A stretch of 64,000 bases of DNA from Petrolisthes cinctipes (GCA_033782935.1 JAWQEG010001436.1:764001-828000); one strand, 5' to 3'; counted from the stretch's first letter, positions 32,661 to 44,290 are shown. A program made the numbers and translations. Notes: generated by a model from the letters alone, not told the origin.

Positions 32661-35600
32661 ATCGTTTGAGTAAACCCTCAGGTCGAGGTGGTAGTGGGAA
32701 GTACCTCCGTGAGGCTTCCCAAAAATCAGTACTAAAGTAACGCTGTTCAAGATCCTTCAGTGGAATTGCCGTGGCTTGCATGCTTCTCCTACATGTGTTT
32801 CTCTCCAAGAGACAATGCTTAGGGACTACATTACTGCCAGTCCTCCAGCATACTCTGCATTTTATTCCAATTCATTTGAAGGGCAGGGTCACCATGGTGG
32901 CTCTGCCATCCTAGTTCGCCGAGATATTCCATGCACGAGCCTGGAGCTTGACACTCCACTCCAGGCTGTTACAGTTAAGGTTTTTATGGACCACCCTTAC
33001 ACTGTGTGCTGTCTATACCTTCCTCCCAGTGTTACAGTTGAGAGGGGTGATCTCAACCGTCTTGTACGGGACCTTCCCTCTCCCTTTATTTTGTTGGGTG
33101 ATTTTAATGGTCGTCATCCTCTGTGGGGTGACAGTTCAGTCAACCACATGGGTGTTTTATTGGCTTCTTTTACTGAGGATGAGGGATTAGGGGTTTTAAA
33201 TACGGGAGATGTGACACATTTTAATAGCTCTACTGGGACTTTTATCGCCATTGACATTTCCCTCTGCTCACCCAGTGCTCTGTTGGATTTTACTTGGAGA
33301 GTGTTGCCTGATTTATATGGCAGTGACCATTTCCCTATACTTTTAGAAGGTAACAGGTACGAACCATAGTCGCGTCTTCCTAGGTGGAAATTAGAGAAGG
33401 CTGACTGGCAGTTTTTTAGAGAGCTAACTTCTTCGGTCTCTTCTGTAGCCGATTTTGGTAGCTCTGACGAGGCTGTAACATATTTCACTGATATGCTCCA
33501 CTCTGCTGCTCTCAAGTCTATCCCTAGAACTTCTGGCTACTTTCCCAAACATCCTGTACCTTGGTGGTCACCAGTCTGCACCACTGCTGTGCAGGAGAAG
33601 AGCGCTGTTTTCTCTCGCCTTCGTCGCAATCGTGGGGACCCAACTCTTTTAGAGGACTTCCGGCGGGCAAGGGCTCGGGCTAGACGAGTTTTAAAAGAGG
33701 CACGACGTGCATCTTGGAAGGCCTATGTGTCTTCAATTAATACTAAAACTCCACTCATCCAAGTGTTCAGGAGAGTCCATAAGATGGCGGGGAAGTTTTC
33801 TCCTAGTTCTCCACCTGTAATTAAGGTCAATGGAATTAAGATCATGGATGGTTTGACAGTGGCCAATACCATGGCGGAGGCTTTTGCAAGAGTCTCCAGC
33901 CGTGACTCTCGACCTCTGGCTGTCAGGCATGAGTTAAGAGCCAAGGAGCGCATTGTCCTGGATTTCTCAGGGAATGAGAATGAAAGTTATAACCATATAT
34001 TCACCCTGAGAGACCTGCATTCTGCTCTCTCTCTCTGTGGCGACACTTCTCCTGGGCCAGACAACATCCCATATGCAATGTTGCGATACTTGGGTGAGGA
34101 GGCGAACTCATTTCTTTTAGCTTTATATAACCGAATCTGGCTGGAGGGTGTCTTCCCTTCTGGGTGGAGGGTTGCTACCATTCTTCCTTTCCTCAAGCCG
34201 GGCAAGGACTCTGGTGTTTCCCTCAATTACCGACCAATTGCCTTGACCTCCTGTCTCTGTAAATTATTTGAAAAGATGGTGAATGTCAGACTGGTATACT
34301 TCTTGGAACGGGGTGATTTTCTGTCCGTCACAGTCTGGCTTTCGTAATCACCGTTCCACTACAGATGCTCTGGTCAGGTTGGAAGCTGCTGCATGTGAGG
34401 CCTTTGCACGACATCAATACCTTGTCTGTGTAATCTTTGATTTAGAGAAAGCATATGACACTACATGGCAATATGGCATCCTGCAGCAACTCCATTTATA
34501 TGGCCTGCGGGGTTGCCTTCCACGCTTTCTTAAGGAGTTTCTCAATGGTTGCAGTTTTTCTGTGAGGGTTGGTACAACCCACTCAGCACCTGTTGCACAG
34601 GAGGAGGGCGTCCCCCAGGGAAGCCTCCTAAGCGTCACATTGTTTACAGTAGCAATTAATGCCATTGCCTCATCCCTTCCGGACTGTATAGCCAACTCGA
34701 TGTACGATGACGACCTATCAGTCTGGTTTGCTGCTTCCCATATGTCAGTGGCGGAGCGGCGCATGCAGCTTGCCCTTAACAGGGTGTCACGTTGGACTGG
34801 TTCTCATGGGTTTCGATTTTCTCCTTCCAAGACAGTTGCTATGCACTTCTGCCGCATCCGAGGCGTCCACCCTGATCCGACTTATTCATGTATGGTTATC
34901 GGATACGTTGTGTCGAGGAGACTCGCTTTTTGGGTCTCCTTTTTGACAAACTTTTGACTTGGGTTCCCCACTTACGTACATTTAAAGTCTCTTGCCTCAA
35001 GGCCCTTACCCTGTTGAGGGTCCTGGGCCATACATCCTATTAGGTCAAAACTTGACTATGGGTGTGAGGTGTACTCTTCTGCTACCGATGCCCGTCTCAG
35101 AGTTTTAGACCCTGTTCATCATGCTGGAGTACGTCTGGCGACCGAAGCCTTCAGGTCGTCCCCAATCCCCAGTCTCCTGGTGGACGCTAATGAGCCACCT
35201 CTTGATCTCCATCGCCAGTCCTTGATGGTTCGTTGTTGGCATCGATTACATCGACTTCCTGACTCCCTTCCCTGCTTGGCGATGTCATCTGATATCATGT
35301 CTCAGTACTATCTTTTACAATCTCGTACACCATGGCCCTTTGGCTTCCGGGTCAGGAAGGCTATGGAGAAAATGGACATTGATGACTTCCAGATTTGTCC
35401 TGTTAGGGTCCCCAGGGTGGCTCCATGGCTTCTTCCAGAAGTTTTCCCCTGCACCTGCGTTACAGACAAGAAGGAATCTCTTCCTCCTCCAGTGGCTCGT
35501 TCCCTCTTTTTAGAACATGCCTTCACTCACAGGGAGTTCCTCCCTGTGTACACTGATGGGTCAAAATCTGATGCTGGAGTTGGCATTGGAGTTGTCTTTC

Positions 35601-35950
35601 CTGACTTTTGCCGTGGCGGCAGGCTCCCTTCTGTCATGTCATTTTTTACTGCTGAGCTCTCGGCCATTTTATATGCCCTCCAAGTGATTTTTACTCTCCC
35701 TCAGCCTTCGTTTACTATTTTTAGCGATTCCTGTAGTGCCTTGCAGGCCTTGTGCAATTTTAACTCTTCCCATCCACTGGTGTTGGCCATTCTTGAGTGG
35801 ATTGTCCTCCTGGGTCGTCGTGGCCGAAAAGTGATAGTCTGTTATTTATAAGTACTTTTTATATATGTTTTACAAATTTAATACCCTTTCAACGTTTATT
35901 TTGTCTGAGTTTTGCTGCCTTGGGTGAGCCACCCCCTTTGCACATTTGCA
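32661..35950 (+). pseudogene. LINE-C: I-type LINE, 5'-truncated and decayed
   Basis: Starts inside the ORF1 C-terminus (SKPSGRGGSGKYLREASQKS), then TAA overlaps the ORF2 start (VTLFKILQWNCRG near 32743). The endonuclease 32750-33360 (SLQETMLRD, LGDFNGRHPLWGDSS, YGSDHFPILL) lacks about a dozen residues after WNCRGL. RT 33990-34900 (SPGPDNIPYAMLRYL, YRPIALTSCLCKLFEKMV, VIFDLEKAYDTTWQYG, EGVPQGSLLSVTLFTVAINA) has the catalytic box changed to YDDD instead of YADD and a frameshift near 34325. Thumb region 35069-35480. RNase H begins VYTDGSKSDAGVGIGV (near 35548) and breaks off at GRKVIVC before the conserved WVPSH. The 3' sequence ends near a short GATA run at about 35960. Confidence 0.85.
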
Positions 35951-36443
35951 TGTGCATATAGATAGATAGAGATAATGTAATAGGGTCCTAGTACTCTACC
36001 AACTCTATATTTGCCCTTATCCCAGGTTCTTGTCTGTGAAGGCATACAGACTGATATAATCTTAGAATAATAACTACAGGTAAAGAACTTTAGTTTTTTA
36101 TTTTCAATGTTATGACCTCAGAAATTGATGCAAATACATCTGAATTTGTTTAGTTTATAGTTCTTTACTTGATAGAGCAACTACTCCTCCCCCTTGTGTA
36201 TTTCCTCCATATGTTCTAACTCTCTCTCAATTGGCTATCGTAATAAAAACGGGTACTGCAATCATTAAATATACCATAAACTTAATATAAATATGTAGCT
36301 GGTCCTCATTAGTATTAATAAATGTTTTTGAATCATATAATATACAAGTATAGATATATTTTAGCTGAATATGACGTAAAAATGGCATGCATTCAAATTT
36401 ATAACCTATACTTTGTGAGGTGGAATTACAGACAATTTTGGCA
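35951..36443. other. No gene recognised
   Basis: AT-rich sequence between LINE-C and the third arm copy. A short (GATA)n run opens it. No exon or repeat signature recognised. Confidence 0.5.
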
Positions 36444-36446
36444 ATT

Positions 36447-36475
36447 GTGGCGCCTAATATCAATCAATCAATCAA
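36447..36475 (+). mobile_element. SINE copy 5, 3' end only
   Basis: Only the tail GGCGCCTAATATCAATCAAT and following TCAATCAA remain, followed by CTCTACATATTGAG as in the right arm. Confidence 0.7.
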
Positions 36476-36981
36476 GCTCTACATATTGAGAACCAAAATA
36501 CGATCAACAACAAAATCTCAGCCGCAGTTTTTCGAATCATATAATTGGACTATAAGTGATAGGGGAGAAAGGCCTATGTCATTAAAACTGTTTAAGAACG
36601 AATGAAAAGGTTAAAAATATGAGAAAGAAAAGATAAACGGTAAGAAAGGAGGGAAGGACAAGCGAGAGAGGGATTAGACAGTAGGGAGGATGTGTAAGGT
36701 TGCCAGTTACTTGAGAGATACTGTAATATATATAGCCTATGCATAAAATTAGACCAAGTTTATTGAAAACGCCATATAGCGGCGTCTATTCAAGTTTAAC
36801 ATCGATTATTTTTAAATGCATGTCTAGAAGAAAAAATCCTGGTAAATAGCTTAATGAATTTGTTGACAAATATGATTATTAAAAAAGTTAGAAAATTAAA
36901 CCGTCTTCTGCTAAAAAAAAAAAAAAGCAGGCTGGGCTTGGGAGAAGGTGATAAATAGGGTGGACTACAAGCACGAGGGAT

Positions 36982-37190
36982 TTGACTGATATTAGGTGGC
37001 GCAACAGCGAGGTCAAATAGCACCAGGAAAAGGTGATAGAGAGGTGTGACAGCAAGCAAGAAAGAAATAGGAAGATAGGAGGGACAGTTGAAGAAATGTA
37101 AGCTAGTGGCTGGGGCCGAAGGGGCGCCAAAACCCTTAAAGTATTGCCCACATCATTACAGGCAATACTCCCCTACGGGACAAGCACGAG
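36982..37190 (-). mobile_element. SINE copy 6
   Basis: Flanked by a 14-bp duplication CAAGCACGAGGGAT (36968-36981 and 37191-37204), the same site as copies 1 and 4. Confidence 0.85.
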
Positions 37191-37458
37191 GGATAAAAGG
37201 AATACAGGGATAGCTGTCTAATATCCAAAGAATAATATATATTCAGTAGTCTATCCCACTACGATGGTGAACAAAAGACAGTGCCTTTATTTAAAGGACA
37301 TAATGTAACAGATATTCTAATTATATTTGTTTGTTATTACTTTTCAACTAATCACCTTCATTTTTCTTACCCTTTTCCCCCTTCACCCTGGCCTCAAATC
37401 ATCACATTTCTTCTCTTCTATATCCACCTACGTTAATGCAGTATGCACTTCTTTAAAC

Positions 37459-37887
37459 CAGGGTTCTTCAAATTACGGGTCCCGAATTCCTCCAAACTGC
37501 GTCGCAGGCTCACAAAAATAAATACATGAATAAAATAGAATAATAATATTCGTGACAATAAAATAAATATGAAGTTCATACATGAATCCACCTAACATAT
37601 TTTTATAATCGAATATTCATATATTTAATTATCAATAAAACAAAATCATTGCACAAATATTAGCCTTCTTGAATGAGTGTGTGAGAGAGAGAGGGAGGGT
37701 AGGTGAGGCAGTGTTTATAATTCTGGTTAGAATGCCTTTTAATCATAAATATTATGTTTCAGCGTCTGGCCTTGTATTTTCTTAGGTTGATAATTCTGAT
37801 CATTTGTAAAATATCTTTCTGTATGGGTCGCGAGAATAATGTCATAGTAAAAACTGGGTCACGACTGAAAAAGATTGAAGAACCCTG
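37459..37887 (+). mobile_element. hAT-like non-autonomous element, best-preserved copy
   Basis: Ends CAGGGTTCTTCAAATTACGG and, inverted, CAGGGTTCTTCAATCTTTTT. Flanked by an exact 8-bp duplication CTTTAAAC (37451-37458 and 37888-37895). CAGGG ends plus an 8-bp duplication identify the hAT superfamily. Confidence 0.85.
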
Positions 37888-38125
37888 CTTTAAACTGTTG
37901 GTGATTCGATACCGTTCACAGTGTATGCTTCATTCATTCCTCCTGACACACGTCTCTCTACCTGATCATTCGTTACCCTCCTATATAGCTCCGCCCACAT
38001 TTATCTCCTCCTCTCCCACTAACATCCCCCCTCCCTCCACCTGCAACTGTTACCAGATCCGACCAGGCCCAAGACCAAGTCGCTGATGGATGGGGTGTGG
38101 ACCATTGATCTGTCCGGAGCTGTAC

Positions 38126-38209
38126 TTATCATCTAAGGGACAGAGGGAAGCTGTCAAACTCTTACGTAAGTTACCCCTATATGGATGATTATATTTGACC
38201 GCAACTGTA
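38126..38209 (+). repeat. Dispersed repeat, copy 2
   Basis: Reads CTTATCATCTAAGGGACAGA, GGGAAGCTGTCAAACTCTTA, GTTACCCCTATATGGATGAT and matches 2886-2995 inverted. It starts exactly where the third arm copy ends. Confidence 0.7.
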
Positions 38210-38784
38210 CTTTGTATACAATACCATAAGAAGGGGAGAAGCTTGATGTACTAATGTCCTTTCATGTAATCCCAACAATTATTTATAAAGTTTGCTTCGT
38301 GCAAACAGGTAAAAGTGCTTTTTTCAAATGTTATTTCTACACTCGTTGTTGGTAATAATGACCGTCAAGGGGCGGAGCCTGTTTACACTAGTATCGATTT
38401 CAGGAATATGCAACCTATACCCTATACCTGTCGATTCTCCGCGAATATATTCGGCAGGCTGTACAAGAACCTCCTCAACGGCTCCAAACACGTAGACGAG
38501 AATGCATATCTGTCAAATATGTTTTCATTTCCCTACTATGGTTACCGACAGCTTTCGAAAAAGTTTTCTAATCCTCTATTGTTTGCATTCTATTCAAAGC
38601 CCTCAGGTACAGTCACGATCAATAGTTTTGCAACACCTTCGAATAAAATGGCCTCGAAAACTGGTGCAAGACTATAATCGTTGGTTATAGGTTATAGGTT
38701 CATCAGATTCTCACTCATGGCTCACTTTCATTCACCAGATGCAGAAATTTTGACTATGACTGTACTGTAGCATCGGAATCCATA
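38210..38784. other. Unassigned; one 120-codon open frame
   Basis: A plus-strand frame at 38315-38677 is open (it contains RFSANIFGRLYKNLLNGSKH and YRQLSKKFSNPLLFAFYSKP). I do not recognise the product; codon use and a start context are not persuasive. It could be chance or a scrap of a mobile element. Confidence 0.25.
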
Positions 38785-38960
38785 ATTCCTAGCCCACCTA
38801 AGTCCAAGCTCAAGATCTGAATCAGGCGGTTTCTGGACGACAGCCCACCCAAATCATCATGAGGCCACACACATATCGAACCAATGGAAGCTTCGGGTGG
38901 GCTATTGTCTAGAAACCGCCTGCTCCAAACCACGGGCTTCGAATCATGTGGGCTAGAGAT
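38785..38960. mobile_element. Palindromic MITE-like element
   Basis: Inverted arms of about 60 bases: left AGCCCACCTAAGTCC and AGGCGGTTTCTGGACGACAG plus CCCACCC (38791-38849), right the complement (GGGTGGGCTATTGTCTAGAA, ACCGCCTGCTCC, 38897-38955). Both halves start and end with AGCCCAC motifs. No ORF. Confidence 0.6.
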
Positions 38961-39184
38961 TGCGAGTGTTCAATAGAAATGTTGTAATGGAAATGAAAAC
39001 ATTGACCATTTGGGGTGCTGCTACAAATTTGGGGAAGATGAAAGACACAAAGGTGTGAGTGACCTGTATAGAGATGTAAATTCACTCAACTGCAGTTTAA
39101 AATAAAACAACGATTAACATATATCTCTCAGGACGTTTTTGTGCTTGGATACTTACATCTTGGGTAACTTACTTTCCTTTAGTT

Positions 39185-39300
39185 AAAGAGGGCTGCTGAC
39201 TCCTCCAAATAATGCTACAAAACAGATTCCCTATACTCGTATACTATTTTCTAGCATAGTAGGCCTATGGAGAAATAAGTAGTCCTCCAATCACACCAAA
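39185..39300. mobile_element. GATTCCTCC-family MITE, diverged copy
   Basis: Reads CTGACTCCTCCAAATAATGC, TACAAAACAGATTCC at the left and AAATAAGTAGTCCTCCAATC at the right. Confidence 0.55.
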
Positions 39301-39654
39301 AAAGATGACTCCATTAAAGTCCAGTGTGTTCTGCAAGAGAAAAATGTACGAAATTGATATGAGTTAGTGAGAGACAATAATTACGGTGAGACACTGCAAA
39401 GACTTACACTATTCATTCCCGCCTCTTCAACAAAATAATGCTTCGGGAATGCTATAATGTATTTAAATATAAAAAATTGATTTGTGTACCACCTAAGCCG
39501 GGGTTATCAGTCACAAATAGCATATATTGGGAGGAAATATTGTGCGTCCTCCCATTGCCATTCAGAACAGTTTCAGCGAACAAAAAGTGGGAGGGTATTA
39601 AAGAAGCCTTCTTTTGTGGGCGATGTGGAGGGTTATTAACATTAAGTCTTACAA

Positions 39655-39765
39655 ACTACTTTTTACAACAAAACAGATCTTTTATTCGAATACTGATGTC
39701 CTACTAGTCTTGTTTCCGGGGATAGCTTAGAGAAGTCAGTAGCCCTCCAATTCTCCCACACTAGA
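39655..39765. mobile_element. GATTCCTCC-family MITE, partial copy
   Basis: Reads ACAAAACAGATCTTTTATTC, GAAGTCAGTAGCCCTCCAAT; the left terminal repeat is missing. Similar to the copy at 39185. Confidence 0.45.
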
Positions 39766-40015
39766 TTATCCTTCTTTAATGTCTGTCAAGAGACATTTAC
39801 CTCCGACAGTTCTTTATCTCTTTCAACCGGTCAATACTATTATTACTATTATTACACTAATTGCATTGGTTTGTAACACAATTATATATGACTGAAAACC
39901 TACACATTTTTTTCTTCCTACAAATGTATACAATCCATAATGTTATGAGGTACTGAAAGTCCAGAAGTGGAAAAGAAATTTTTTGGGCCTGGTATGTTGA
40001 TGTTGATTAATTTAA

Positions 40016-40112
40016 TGCACCTGATTCCTCCGAACTCCGACGTCAGAAAACAAACTTCCTCGTTGTTGGTGCTGTTTTGAACTATAATGTGGAGGAATCA
40101 GTGTCCTGTGCT
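40016..40112. mobile_element. GATTCCTCC-family MITE, short copy
   Basis: Ends CCTGATTCCTCCGAACTCC and GTGGAGGAATCAGTGTCC; CAGAAAACAAACTTCC inside. Confidence 0.6.
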
Positions 40113-42300
40113 GTTATCATTACCGGATCCTTGAAATTTGTACATATGCAATCAATCAACTCGATCCTATATAAAGCACACTTAGCCCGTTCAGGTTACA
40201 TGGAACTCTTCTCATCGGTGGGTGGTTAAAAGTAAATAATACTATAGCCTTTAATCTCTTGACACATACTGCACGATGTTAGCTTACTGAATGAACCAGC
40301 TGTTTTTAATCCATTTAATTAGATCTTACGTAAATATCACCAAGCTCTGTTATTCCGAATAGTGAGATACATGAAGAGTTATGTCTAATGTATTTATGAA
40401 ACACAGCGTTGGTTATGACAAAAATATATCGAACTTATATGTAGGCTAAATATTTTTTTATACCAGAAATTTTATCAAAATGCCCGTATAATGATGATGA
40501 TTCTTGGCATAACTATAATGTACGAATTATTGACCTGGTAATCTACTGGTATTTGTTCTATCTCTTCCACCCGTTGGCCTTCAATTCATATCATAAGTAA
40601 GCTTCATATTTCTTACCTGGCGAATATGTACAAATTACATTCTTGACTTCTTCGGTAAATTAAATGCAATCTAAGAATAACTACACAAAATATTTCACAA
40701 CAACGAGGTACTAATCTGCAACATATAAACATTGGAATAAACACCAAACGTGGATCTATGGGTATGGATTATTTAAAAAGAGAATCCGTGCATTGTCGCC
40801 AGGATGAAAACCACGTACACATATAAATGTAACTAACGCACGGTGTCCAGACGACGCGAACGATTTTGAGCATGTTTGTGTCAGTCTGTATGTAGAAGTA
40901 GTTGTTTTTGTTTTTGCTTTTATATGTGAAGACATCAAGCACGGATCTTGTCATTAGATATCAAAAGAGGAATGAACAGATAATAATTATATTATTCCGT
41001 CTTCACATTATAAATATTATCAGACTTAATATGCAGACAACCAGATAAAATATTATATATTTTAATGACTGTTTTTATATCATATTTTGAACTACAACAC
41101 CGTAATTGAGAGTGCTAAAACGACGGTAAACTTTTCATTTATATAATGTTAAATAAAATTTAAAAAAAAAAAAAAAATCCAGACACAATAATTAAGAAGT
41201 GATATACATCGAAGATAAATTCCATAATTATTACTAAACTTATTACTTAGAAAATAGCTTTCATAAATAAAATAGTTTATTTAGCAGGAGACACACACGC
41301 ACACTCCTCCAAATGCAACCCCGGTACACTTACTCACACACACACATATATAGTATATACAGCTACTCTGTATATGCACATCACTCTTCAGTTACATTGC
41401 CTTGATGACCAATATGAAGTCGATTGACGTTGAGCCCCAATAACTAACTAACCTAACTAACTCACTAACTGGAGACATGAACCGACACTAAACAGGAGCT
41501 GAAGACGCATATGATGTGAGGCAGCTGCTGACCACTGTCCTGGGTGAAATAGGCGAGGCGAGACAAGGCGAAGTGAAGTGAGGATACCTTAGGAGAGTAT
41601 GCGGTGGGCGAGGAGAGCACCCAGTATACTTGTAACCACTTCGAGGGCCATGGACGAGAAGGATCTGACGCTGCCTGTGGGGAGAACAATTGGTTGGAGA
41701 GTGAAAGAAGACCGAACTAGAGTGGAGGATGACCCAGTGGGACGAGGGTAAAGGTATGGATAGAGAGGCAACCACATAGGAATTTGGAGGAAAGAAGGGA
41801 CATTTGAAAAACATAGTATGGAAGATTACGTGATATCACCTACTAAGCCATCAGCCCTAAGACTAGGGGAGTAACTGAGTGGTGGGACAACTGGCACGAA
41901 GGAAACAAAAGGAGAGAATGGAGAGTGAAGATCCCGATACTGTTCTCGGTCCTGTGTCCGTAGAATTTCTTAGATCATGAGGTATGCCAAGTCCCCGAGA
42001 ATCTCTTTAGCATTACAGATTTTGGCCTCAAATTCGAAAACATTGGCAACTAATTCACACCACCCGGTTCCTCGTAAAATGTTACATTATTGTCCATTTT
42101 GCAACTGGCTAGAAAGTCTTTTGGAAAGAGAACACACACACACAGATGGGCCTGTGCTCCATACTTTTATGTAAAAGTTGGTCAAATAGGGTCTCAACAA
42201 AATATTTTTCCACAACTAGGAGACTAATAAATGGACCCAATTAAAAATTACTTAAAGGATTGACCTCCTTAGAGCCTTGGAATTATGAAGGCATACGAAT

Positions 42301-42302
<2 letters not shown>
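40113..42302. other. No gene recognised
   Basis: AT-rich sequence with an A run at about 41162-41177 and short CA runs near 41290-41345. A moderately GC-rich stretch at about 41460-41800 has open frames on the minus strand (Ser/Pro-rich) that look like chance. No splice-bounded exon could be supported. Confidence 0.4.

Positions 42303-42370
<68 letters not shown>
42303..42370. repeat. (TA)n microsatellite, left flank of the Penelope-like element
   Basis: About 68 bases of AT dinucleotide directly abutting the element. Confidence 0.95.
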
Positions 42371-42373
<3 letters not shown>

Positions 42374-42442
42374 AATAAATCACTTGCAGGCACGTGATCC
42401 AGGAATATGCGTAAATCCACAAGGAAAGAAAAATAAACACGG

Positions 42443-42482
42443 AGTCCCAAGCGCTTTCGTGTATTCACATCTTCAGGGGAAA
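42443..42482 (-). ncRNA. Hammerhead-ribozyme-like motif, left terminal repeat
   Basis: On the minus strand: TTTCCCCTGAAGATGTGAAT followed by ACACGAAAGCGCTTGGGACT. The core boxes are CTGAAGA (C3 U4 G5 A6 N7 G8 A9 with N7 = A) and GAAA. Stem I is TCCC/GGGA, stem II GTG/CAC with loop AATA, and stem III AGC/GCT without loop. Short loop-less stem III is typical of Penelope hammerheads that work as dimers. One unpaired U precedes stem II, so activity is uncertain. Confidence 0.6.
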
Positions 42483-42651
42483 TACAGAATGTAGAAGAAT
42501 GGTTGCCGAGACACACCTTATATACCGATACACTTAATAACTAACTGGCAACCTGAAGGTGTTGCCACTGTGAGTTCAAAGCAATATACACCCATATGGT
42601 GCTACAAGGATTTACCTGACATGACCTCTAACCTAAGATTATCCTCAGTCA

Positions 42652-43412
42652 TTAAGGAATAGCAGTTGGACTAATCTTATTAACAATCTTGTCTATGATG
42701 AAACTATCCAACTTGTACATACCATTGTTCAAATTCATATTAATATTTTCTGTGTGTTTAATCAAACTTGACTCTATGATGTTTCTATTTACGGATGAAT
42801 TACAAGACATGATTGACGAAGCATTATCCCAGTCAATACAATGATTATTGTCTCTCATATGAATAAATAAAGCATTAGATTCTTGTCCGGTCCTAACACT
42901 ATATTTATGCTGTTTGACCCTGGTTGAAAGGTCTTTTCCAGTTTGTCCTATATAGAACATATTACATTCTTTACAAGGTACTTTGTAGATACACCCACAT
43001 GAGGAATTGTGTGAATTTTTGATTAACATTTTCTTGACTGTGTTATCATTGCAAAAGGCAACATTAACATTCCATGTTCTTAGAAGATGAGGGATTTGGG
43101 CAAATTTATGACTGTAGGGTAATATCAGTAAGTTTTTAATGTCACGGGGTAGGGGAGGTTCAACCCTATAAAATGATGTTCTTGCCAATTTTAAGGCTTT
43201 ATCCAAAAATGGTTTGGGGTATTTTAATTTTGTTCCAATGTCAGAGATAAATCCAAATTCCTCATCCATGAATTCAGGACTACATACACGTAGAGCACGT
43301 AAGTACATGGAAGAGAAAACAGACAGTTTGACTTTATCGTGGTGTGCAGAGTAAAAATGAATATATGACAAAACATTGGTTGGTTTCCTGTAAATGCTAA
43401 ACTTAAATAACA
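42652..43412 (-). pseudogene. Penelope-like RT C-terminus plus GIY-YIG endonuclease
   Basis: About 250 residues, open to the stop at 42652. The first part is the RT thumb ([40 protein letters not shown]). Then comes a linker (PYSHKFAQIPHLLRTWNVNV) and the GIY-YIG nuclease with its Cys-containing lead (CGCIYKVPCKECNMFYIGQT, GKDLSTRVKQHKYSVR) and downstream CIDWDNASSIMSC, ESSLIKHTENINMNLNNG. The GIY-YIG signature appears as IYK...FYIGQTG with Arg in STRVKQHK. In complete elements this enzyme nicks DNA for target-primed synthesis. RT palm and fingers are absent because the copy is truncated, so it is not autonomous. The apparent Met at 43440 lies in the terminal repeat and is not a real start. 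Confidence 0.85.
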
Positions 43413-43461
43413 CCTCGGTATATAAGGTGTGTCTCGGCAACCATTCTTCTACATCCTGTAT

Positions 43462-43500
43462 TTCCCCTGAAGATGTGAATACACGAAAGCGCTTGGGACT
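43462..43500 (+). ncRNA. Hammerhead-ribozyme-like motif, right terminal repeat
   Basis: Plus-strand copy of the same motif with core CTGAAGA at 43467-43473, stem II 43475-43477 with 43482-43484, GAAA 43485-43488, stem III 43488-43490 with 43491-43493, and candidate cleavage after T43494. Identical in the core to the copy in the left repeat. Confidence 0.6.
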
Positions 43501-43531
43501 CCGTGTTTATTTTTCCTTCCTTGTGGATTTA

Positions 43532-43666
<135 letters not shown>

Positions 43667-43667
43667 T

Positions 43668-43937
43668 CTATAAGGCTAAAACACCAGTCAACGAACCTGA
43701 GGCGTGGTAGAGGTTAAGGCTGGAGTACCACGTGGCTGAGGGTTCAGGCAGAGTAACGAGGTGTGACCTGGTGTACAGCGAGCCCAGGGTGGCCTTACAT
43801 ACGATGGTCATGACTCCCTGATGGAAGTTACGCCTGGCTACCCTCACACTGAGCCTACTGACCGCCATCTCCAAACCCGTGGTGGTGGTAGTGGTAGTGG
43901 TAGTGGTGTCCGTTGCCCACACGCTGCCTGCCGGGGC
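43668..43937 (-). CDS. Beaten-path-like protein, exon with second half of Ig domain 2
   Basis: Preceded on the minus strand by an acceptor TTTGGTTCAG/GCC and in phase with the upstream exon (phase 0). It encodes [10 protein letters not shown], a run of ten Thr, then [20 protein letters not shown] and [16 protein letters not shown], where Cys is the second disulfide Cys of Ig2. The GLE...L.VRV...F..G...I.C.A pattern is characteristic of insect Beat proteins, secreted or membrane-tethered axon-guidance proteins. The frame runs to a TAG at 43668 a few bases before the (AT)n tract. The natural end could instead be a donor near 43691 (CAG/GTTCG), so the C-terminus is uncertain. Confidence 0.75.
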   Translation of the reverse strand, partial: APAGSVWATDTTTTTTTTTTGLEMAVSRLSVRVARRNFHQGVMTIVCKATLGSLYTRSHLVTLPEPSATWYSSLNLYHASGSLTGVLAL

Positions 43938-44001
43938 CTGAACCAAACACGACACAACACAGCAGTTAAGGTGATAGTGCACTTTGGGTATATTACAGCA
44001 C

Positions 44002-44122
44002 CTTGATTCCTCCAAAGCATGCCAGGAAACAGGACCAGATAAGCAAAATTAATGGTAACCTGTTGCTTGATAGAGCTTGGAGGAATCAGTTGCTCAAGAT
44101 TTACCAACACCACACTACCCCC
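44002..44122. mobile_element. GATTCCTCC-family MITE, first half of a head-to-head pair
   Basis: Ends CCTTGATTCCTCCAAAGCAT and AGCTTGGAGGAATCAGTTGC. Internal CCAGGAAACAGGACCAGATA is shared with the copy at 4178. It continues to CCACACTACCCCCTTAAG. Confidence 0.75.
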
Positions 44123-44290
44123 TTAAGGGGGAAGTACAGTGTTGGCAAATCTGGAGCAACTGATTCCTCCAAACTATTCCAAGCAACAGAACACCATTAT
44201 TTTCGTTCATCTGGTCCTAGTTTCCTGGCATATTTTGGAGGAATCATGGCACTCCAATGTAACAAAAGTTAATTACTCTCTTAAAGTCCC
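44123..44290. mobile_element. GATTCCTCC-family MITE, second half of a head-to-head pair
   Basis: Reverse-oriented copy starting GGGGGAAGTACAGTGTTGGC, with ACTGATTCCTCCAAACTATT, CCAAGCAACAGAACACCATT, TGGTCCTAGTTTCCTGGCAT and TTTTGGAGGAATCATGGCAC. Together with 44002-44122 it forms a palindrome centred on CCCCCTTAAGGGGG in a Beat intron. Confidence 0.75.

Larger units (their letters stand above)
36444..38125 (+). repeat. Third copy of the inverted-repeat arm (solo, truncated)
   Basis: Same orientation as the right arm 21457-23439. It begins within the 3' end of SINE copy 3's equivalent (GGCGCCTAATATCAATCAAT), so the inner 230 bases or so are missing. It ends at GATCTGTCCGGAGCTGTAC. It carries the SINE at 36982 and the hAT-like element at 37459 at the same sites, so it derives from an arm that already had both insertions. 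No partner arm is nearby. Confidence 0.85.

Noticed and set aside
38315..38677. 120-codon frame considered as a host gene
   Set aside because: No recognisable family, no flanking splice sites and weak start; listed only as unassigned sequence.
41465..41814. Minus-strand Ser/Pro-rich open frames
   Set aside because: Overlapping in several frames, no family motif and no splice signals; likely chance in GC-richer sequence.
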